The position numbers and the translations under genes are program-made. Below, in pieces: positions 60,012 through 64,000 of a stretch of DNA of 64,000 nt; positions within the stretch are counted from its first letter, which is position 1, and each line of letters starts with the position of its first letter. The DNA lies in contig JAEEJS010000004.1 of the NCBI GenBank assembly GCA_016282015.1, positions 1 through 64,000 on the forward strand. The letters run 5' to 3'. Under the pieces are notes generated by a model that saw only the letters and a program-made list of their open reading frames with translations, did not search any database and had not been told where the DNA came from. Origin of the DNA: Bacteroidales bacterium (GTDB taxonomy: Bacteria > Bacteroidota > Bacteroidia > Bacteroidales > F082).

Positions 60012-62480
60012 ATGAAGATATCATATAATTGGCTTAAGCAGTATGTAAAGTGCGATTTACCGGCCGAAGAGCTGGGTAAAACTCTGACCGGCACTGGTTT
60101 GGAAGTTGAAGACATGACTCTTTACGAGTCAGTTAAGGGCGGCTTGAAAGGCGTAGTCGTCGGTAAGGTTCTGACCTGTATCGACCACCCGAATTCCGAC
60201 CATCTCCATATCACTACAGTCGACGTGGGTGAAGCAGAGCCTCTGCACATAGTTTGCGGCGCTCCTAACGTGGCAGCCGGACAGAAGGTGCTGGTGGCCA
60301 CCATCGGATGCGAGCTTTGGAGCGGTGACGAGCATTTCACCATCAAGAAAGGCAAAATCCGCGGTGAGGTGTCGGAAGGCATGATTTGCGCCGAAGACGA
60401 GCTGCAGCTTGGCACATCGCACGAAGGCATAATGGTGCTGCCCGACAACTATGAAGTGGGTAAGCCGGCCTCGTTCTACTTCCCTGTCGAAGAAGACTAC
60501 ACTTACGAGATAGGCCTGACAGCCAACCGTTCGGATGCCACCTCGCATATCGGATGCGACCGCGACATAGTGGCAGCCCTCAACCATAAGAACAACACTC
60601 GTCAATACAAGATAGAGCGCCCCTCAGTCGACGCCTTCAAGGTGGAGAACACAAGCAACGAAATCGAGGTGATAGTCGAGGACACCAAAGCCTGTCCGCG
60701 CTACACCGGCGTCACCGTGAGCGGAGTGAAGGTCGGCCCTTCACCGGCATGGCTCAAACACCGTCTCGAAGCAGTGGGTCTGCGCTCAATCAACAATATA
60801 GTCGACATCTCCAACTACGTTTTGATGGAAGTCGGCCAACCTTTGCACATTTTCGACGCCGACAAGATCAAAGGCAAGAAAGTTGTGGTGAAATGCCTGC
60901 CCAAAGGCACACCTTTTGTCACCTTGGACGGAGTGGAGCGCAAGCTCAACGACACCAACCTCATGATTTGCAATGCCGAGGAACCTATGTGCATAGCCGG
61001 AGTGTTCGGCGGCTTGGATTCAGGTGTGACCGAGCAGACTAAGAACGTCTTCATCGAGAGCGCTTACTTCAATCCCACCTCTATCCGTAAGACTGCCCGT
61101 TTCCACGGCTTACAGACCGACGCCAGCTTCCGCTTTGAGCGCGGTTGCGACCCCAACATCACCCCATACGCACTTAAGCGCGCGGCCTTGTTGGTGAAGG
61201 AACTGGCAGGCGGCACAGTGTCGTCGGAGGTGAAAGACGTCAAAAACGGAGACTTCACCCCTGTGCGTGTGCAGTTTAAGTTCGACTATCTCAACAAGAT
61301 AGCAGGTCAGGAAATCGAGAAGGATGTTGCAGTCAACATTCTCCAGGACCTCGACTGCCAGGTGGTGGAGCGCACCGACGCTTACGTCACAGTCGACATC
61401 CCTACATGCAAAGTCGACGTCTACCGTCCGGCCGACCTAGTGGAAGAAATCCTCCGCATCTATGGATATGACAACATCGCCATCCCTACCAAGGTCAACG
61501 CCAGCCTCAACGTCAACGTCAAGCCCGATAAACATAAGATTCAGAAAGAGATATCCATAATGCTTGCCAGCAACGGTTTCTACGAGATCATGAACAACTC
61601 TCTTACGAAATCGGCCTACGCCAAGGAGCTCGACAGCTTCGACGAGACTCATAACCTCAAGATTATGAACCCGTTGAGCTCAGACCTCGACGTGATGCGT
61701 CAGTCGCTTATGTTCGGCGGTCTGGAGAGCATAGCCCGCAACCAGAACTTCAAGGTGTTCAACATGAAGTTCTTCGAGTTCGGTAACGTCTACGCCTTCA
61801 ACCCTGAGGTTAAAGCCACAGCCGAAAAGCCTCTCAACCCATACAGCGAGAACTTCCGTCTCGACCTTCTCCTCACCGGTGACAACCGCGGCGAGTCGTG
61901 GAGCGGCAAGCCTCAGAGCCTCACATTCTACGACCTGAAGAAATATGTGCTCGGCATCATCAGCAAAGTGGGCATCAACACCGAAGAGCTGGTCATGACC
62001 GAAGGCAAGGAGTCACACTACGACTATTCCATAGTTTATTCGTTGAACGAGCATGTTCTTGTAACTCTGGGTAAGCTCAGCGCCAAAACCCTCAAGCTGT
62101 TCGACGTGAAGAAGGAAGTCTATCACGCTACCTTCGACTGGGACGCTGTTTTGAAAGTGGTGAAAGGTTTAAAGACCATAAGCTTCACCGCACTGCCCAA
62201 GTTCCCGAGCGTGCGCCGCGACCTCGCCTTAGTCATGGACAAGAACGTCACATTCGAGCAGGTGAAACAGGTGGCTCTGTCCGCAGAGAAATACATTCTC
62301 AAGTCGGTCAACCTGTTTGACATCTACGAAGGCGACAAGATTCCGGCAGGCAAGAAACAGTATGCAGTGAGCTTCACCTTGCAGGACACACAGAAGACCT
62401 TGACCGACAAGGTCATCGACAAGACAATGGCAAAGATTCAGCAGTCAATAGAGCAACAACTTAACGCCACATTGAGATGA
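60012..62480 (+). CDS. pheT: phenylalanyl-tRNA synthetase beta subunit
   Basis: 822 residues. B1-B8 domains: tRNA-binding-like domain near the N-terminus (VVVGKVLTCIDHPNSDHLHI), B3/B4 editing domain (SDATSHIGCDRDIVAALN, then TNLMICNAEEPMCIAGVFGG), B5 and catalytic-like core, and the C-terminal anticodon-binding domain (FPSVRRDLALVMDKNVTFEQV). Works with PheS, which is not in the window. Its stop overlaps the sigma-54 activator start by 4 bases (ATGA). Confidence 0.96.
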   Translation: MKISYNWLKQYVKCDLPAEELGKTLTGTGLEVEDMTLYESVKGGLKGVVVGKVLTCIDHPNSDHLHITTVDVGEAEPLHIVCGAPNVAAGQKVLVATIGCELWSGDEHFTIKKGKIRGEVSEGMICAEDELQLGTSHEGIMVLPDNYEVGKPASFYFPVEEDYTYEIGLTANRSDATSHIGCDRDIVAALNHKNNTRQYKIERPSVDAFKVENTSNEIEVIVEDTKACPRYTGVTVSGVKVGPSPAWLKHRLEAVGLRSINNIVDISNYVLMEVGQPLHIFDADKIKGKKVVVKCLPKGTPFVTLDGVERKLNDTNLMICNAEEPMCIAGVFGGLDSGVTEQTKNVFIESAYFNPTSIRKTARFHGLQTDASFRFERGCDPNITPYALKRAALLVKELAGGTVSSEVKDVKNGDFTPVRVQFKFDYLNKIAGQEIEKDVAVNILQDLDCQVVERTDAYVTVDIPTCKVDVYRPADLVEEILRIYGYDNIAIPTKVNASLNVNVKPDKHKIQKEISIMLASNGFYEIMNNSLTKSAYAKELDSFDETHNLKIMNPLSSDLDVMRQSLMFGGLESIARNQNFKVFNMKFFEFGNVYAFNPEVKATAEKPLNPYSENFRLDLLLTGDNRGESWSGKPQSLTFYDLKKYVLGIISKVGINTEELVMTEGKESHYDYSIVYSLNEHVLVTLGKLSAKTLKLFDVKKEVYHATFDWDAVLKVVKGLKTISFTALPKFPSVRRDLALVMDKNVTFEQVKQVALSAEKYILKSVNLFDIYEGDKIPAGKKQYAVSFTLQDTQKTLTDKVIDKTMAKIQQSIEQQLNATLR

Positions 62481-63673
62481 CCGATATCCAAGCCATAAAA
62501 CAGCGTTTCGGCATAATCGGCAACGACCCCAACCTGAACCGTGCCATAGAGGTGGCGGTGCAGGTGGCCGCCACCGACCTCACCGTGTTCATCAACGGCG
62601 AGAGCGGTACCGGTAAGGACGTCTTCCCGCAAATCATACACCAGAACAGCAGCCGCAAGCATGGCCCCTACTTCGCCATCAACTGCGGTGCCATTCCGGA
62701 GGGAACCATAGACTCCGAGCTGTTTGGCCACGAAAAAGGCTCATTCACAGGAGCTTACGATACCCGTAAGGGTTATTTCGAGGTGGCTGACGGCGGCACC
62801 CTCTTTCTGGACGAGGTAGGCGAACTGCCTCTGGCCACACAGGCCCGTCTGCTGAGAGTGCTCGAAAACGGTGAGTTCATCAAGGTAGGTTCATCCAAAA
62901 TACAGAAAACCAACGTGCGTGTGGTGGCGGCGACTAACCTCGACATCCCTACAGCCATCGAAAAAGGCCGTTTCCGCGAGGATCTGTACTATCGCCTCAA
63001 CACCGTGCCTATCCATATTCCGGCACTGCGCGAGCGCAAAGACGACATCAAGCTGTTGTTCCGCAAGTTCGCCTCAGACTTTGCCGAAAAATACCACATT
63101 CCGGCCCTGCAGCTCACACAGGAGGCTCTCACCATGCTTGAGCACTACCGCTGGGACGGCAACATCCGTCAGCTGAAAAACGTCACCGAGCAGATATCCA
63201 TCATAGAGACTTCGAGGCTTATCACCCCTGAGGTTCTTAAGAATTATCTGCCTGTGCAGACTGTGCTGCCGGCCATCTTCCAGGACGAAAGCAAAGCCGA
63301 CTCCATCTCGGAACGCGAAATCCTCTACAAGGTACTTTTCGACATGCGCAAAGACATCACCGAGCTGCGCAAGACAGTCGACGAGCTGACAGCCGGCCAG
63401 GTACAGACCGTGCAGCCCATCAAGGGAACCACGGTGCTCAACCATGTCAGTCACGACAATGTGGTGGAATACGACAACGCCCAGGACGTGGAGGTGGAAT
63501 ACCTGCAGGAAAAGTCTCCGGCCGACAGCCTCTCGCTTCAGGACAAGGAGAACGAAGTTATCTGCAAAGCCCTTCGCAAGCACAACGGCAAGCGCAAAGA
63601 CGCCGCCAAGGAGCTTGGCATAAGCGAGCGCACCCTCTACAGAAAGATTAAGGAATACGATATAAAAATGTGA
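62477..63673 (+). CDS. sigma-54-dependent activator without receiver domain
   Basis: 398 residues. AAA+ activator with Walker A GESGTGKD (41-48), sigma-54 contact loop GSFTGA (88-93; the usual is GAFTGA), Walker B GGTLFLDE (106-113), and a C-terminal Fis-type HTH (KDAAKELGISERTLYRKI). There is no N-terminal response-regulator or GAF domain; the protein begins directly at the AAA domain, so control may be at the level of amount or by a partner. Between pheT and lptE, as in many Bacteroidales. Confidence 0.92.
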   Translation: MTDIQAIKQRFGIIGNDPNLNRAIEVAVQVAATDLTVFINGESGTGKDVFPQIIHQNSSRKHGPYFAINCGAIPEGTIDSELFGHEKGSFTGAYDTRKGYFEVADGGTLFLDEVGELPLATQARLLRVLENGEFIKVGSSKIQKTNVRVVAATNLDIPTAIEKGRFREDLYYRLNTVPIHIPALRERKDDIKLLFRKFASDFAEKYHIPALQLTQEALTMLEHYRWDGNIRQLKNVTEQISIIETSRLITPEVLKNYLPVQTVLPAIFQDESKADSISEREILYKVLFDMRKDITELRKTVDELTAGQVQTVQPIKGTTVLNHVSHDNVVEYDNAQDVEVEYLQEKSPADSLSLQDKENEVICKALRKHNGKRKDAAKELGISERTLYRKIKEYDIKM

Positions 63674-64000
63674 TGCTGAAACGAATCAATACATTATTAA
63701 TATTAATGACAGCCCTCTTACTGATGGGCTGCGGAGTGTATTCCTTCACCGGCGCCAGCATTCCGGCCGAGGCCAAGACGGTGTCCATTCAGTATTTCCC
63801 CAACAATGCCAACCTGGTGAACCCTCTGCTCAGCGACATGATCACCAACACCTTGAGGGACTACTTCATGAACCAGACCTCTCTCGACGAGGTAGCCAAC
63901 GACGGCGACCTTGCCATAGAAGGCGAGATTGTCGACTACAAGACCTCGCCAACGGCTATCACAGGCGACCAGGTAGCGGCGTTGAACCGCCTCACCATCA
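63673..64000 (+). CDS. lptE: LPS assembly lipoprotein LptE, cut by window end
   Basis: 109 codons seen; the stop is beyond the window. The ATG overlaps the TGA of the activator by one base. Lipobox LLMGC (Cys20), then the LptE-like segment GVYSFTGASIPAEAKTVSIQYFP and LLSDMITNTLRDYF. LptE plugs LptD in the outer membrane for LPS insertion. With lptC at 28 kb this is the second Lpt component in the window. Confidence 0.88.
   Translation, partial: MLKRINTLLILMTALLLMGCGVYSFTGASIPAEAKTVSIQYFPNNANLVNPLLSDMITNTLRDYFMNQTSLDEVANDGDLAIEGEIVDYKTSPTAITGDQVAALNRLTI

Overview
The window reads as a chromosomal segment of a Bacteroidetes bacterium, most likely order Bacteroidales. The evidence is a phylum-typical gene set (TonB-dependent receptor with a carboxypeptidase-regulatory-like N-terminus, GldB, PorT-like barrels, DUF3822, DUF5020, DUF4595, the coaX/OMP/TPR/lptC/CNNM cluster, a sigma-54 regulator next to lptE) and repeated matches to the Bacteroidetes promoter (-33 TTTG, -7 TAnnTTTG) just ahead of gene starts. 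I cannot name a genus. There is one RNA gene of certain identity, tRNA-Phe(GAA). I see no rRNA, CRISPR array, integrase, transposase or complete insertion sequence.

Layout. 1-1.7 kb: end-truncated GLUG-repeat surface protein and a small RelE/ParE-like toxin-antitoxin pair. 1.8-6.2 kb: serS operon running to rsmA. 6.3-12.3 kb: TonB receptor plus an LPP20/NTF2-like protein, rpmB, and a PLP sugar aminotransferase. 12.3-25 kb: a visibly AT-richer accessory region. It holds a decayed RhuM-type gene, ten tightly spaced minus-strand genes for secreted, lipo- and membrane proteins behind one good promoter, an AbiE toxin-antitoxin pair with its own repeat-rich promoter, a small XRE protein, and a long imperfect hairpin that may be a structured RNA. 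25-32 kb: a parvulin-less PpiD/SurA-like protein, then CNNM, LptC, TPR, FadL-like barrel and CoaX. 32-39.7 kb: tRNA-Phe, GH27 alpha-galactosidase with a C69 dipeptidase, rsmD operon, a radical SAM gene divergent from AMP nucleosidase and holA. 39.7-46.9 kb: purL, a second small AT-rich patch (ORF6N remnant, truncated lipoprotein, DUF4143-type ATPase with paired operators), LMW-PTP, rplU-rpmA. 46.9-64 kb: yifB, gldB, cinA, nucleoside phosphorylase, a nitrilase-fold protein lacking its Cys, two divergent barrels, two aminopeptidase P paralogues flanking DUF5020 and an NCS2 purine permease, a DUF4595 lipoprotein, pheT, sigma-54 activator, lptE (cut by the window end).

How it fits together. Most of the window is housekeeping (translation, rRNA methylation, purine metabolism, LPS transport). 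The accessory material lies in two AT-rich patches. The best candidate for an undescribed system is the ten-gene operon at 12.8-22.6 kb. It contains two pairs of LPP20-like paralogues, two large lipoproteins that share a DUF1566/Lcl-type C-terminal module, a small carboxypeptidase-regulatory-like lipoprotein, two membrane-anchored unknowns and a WG-repeat protein. This composition suggests a cell-envelope assembly, but its function is unknown. Degenerate 7-bp repeat arrays at gene ends, and two unrelated palindrome pairs that share an exact 33-bp spacing, are further structure that the genes do not explain.
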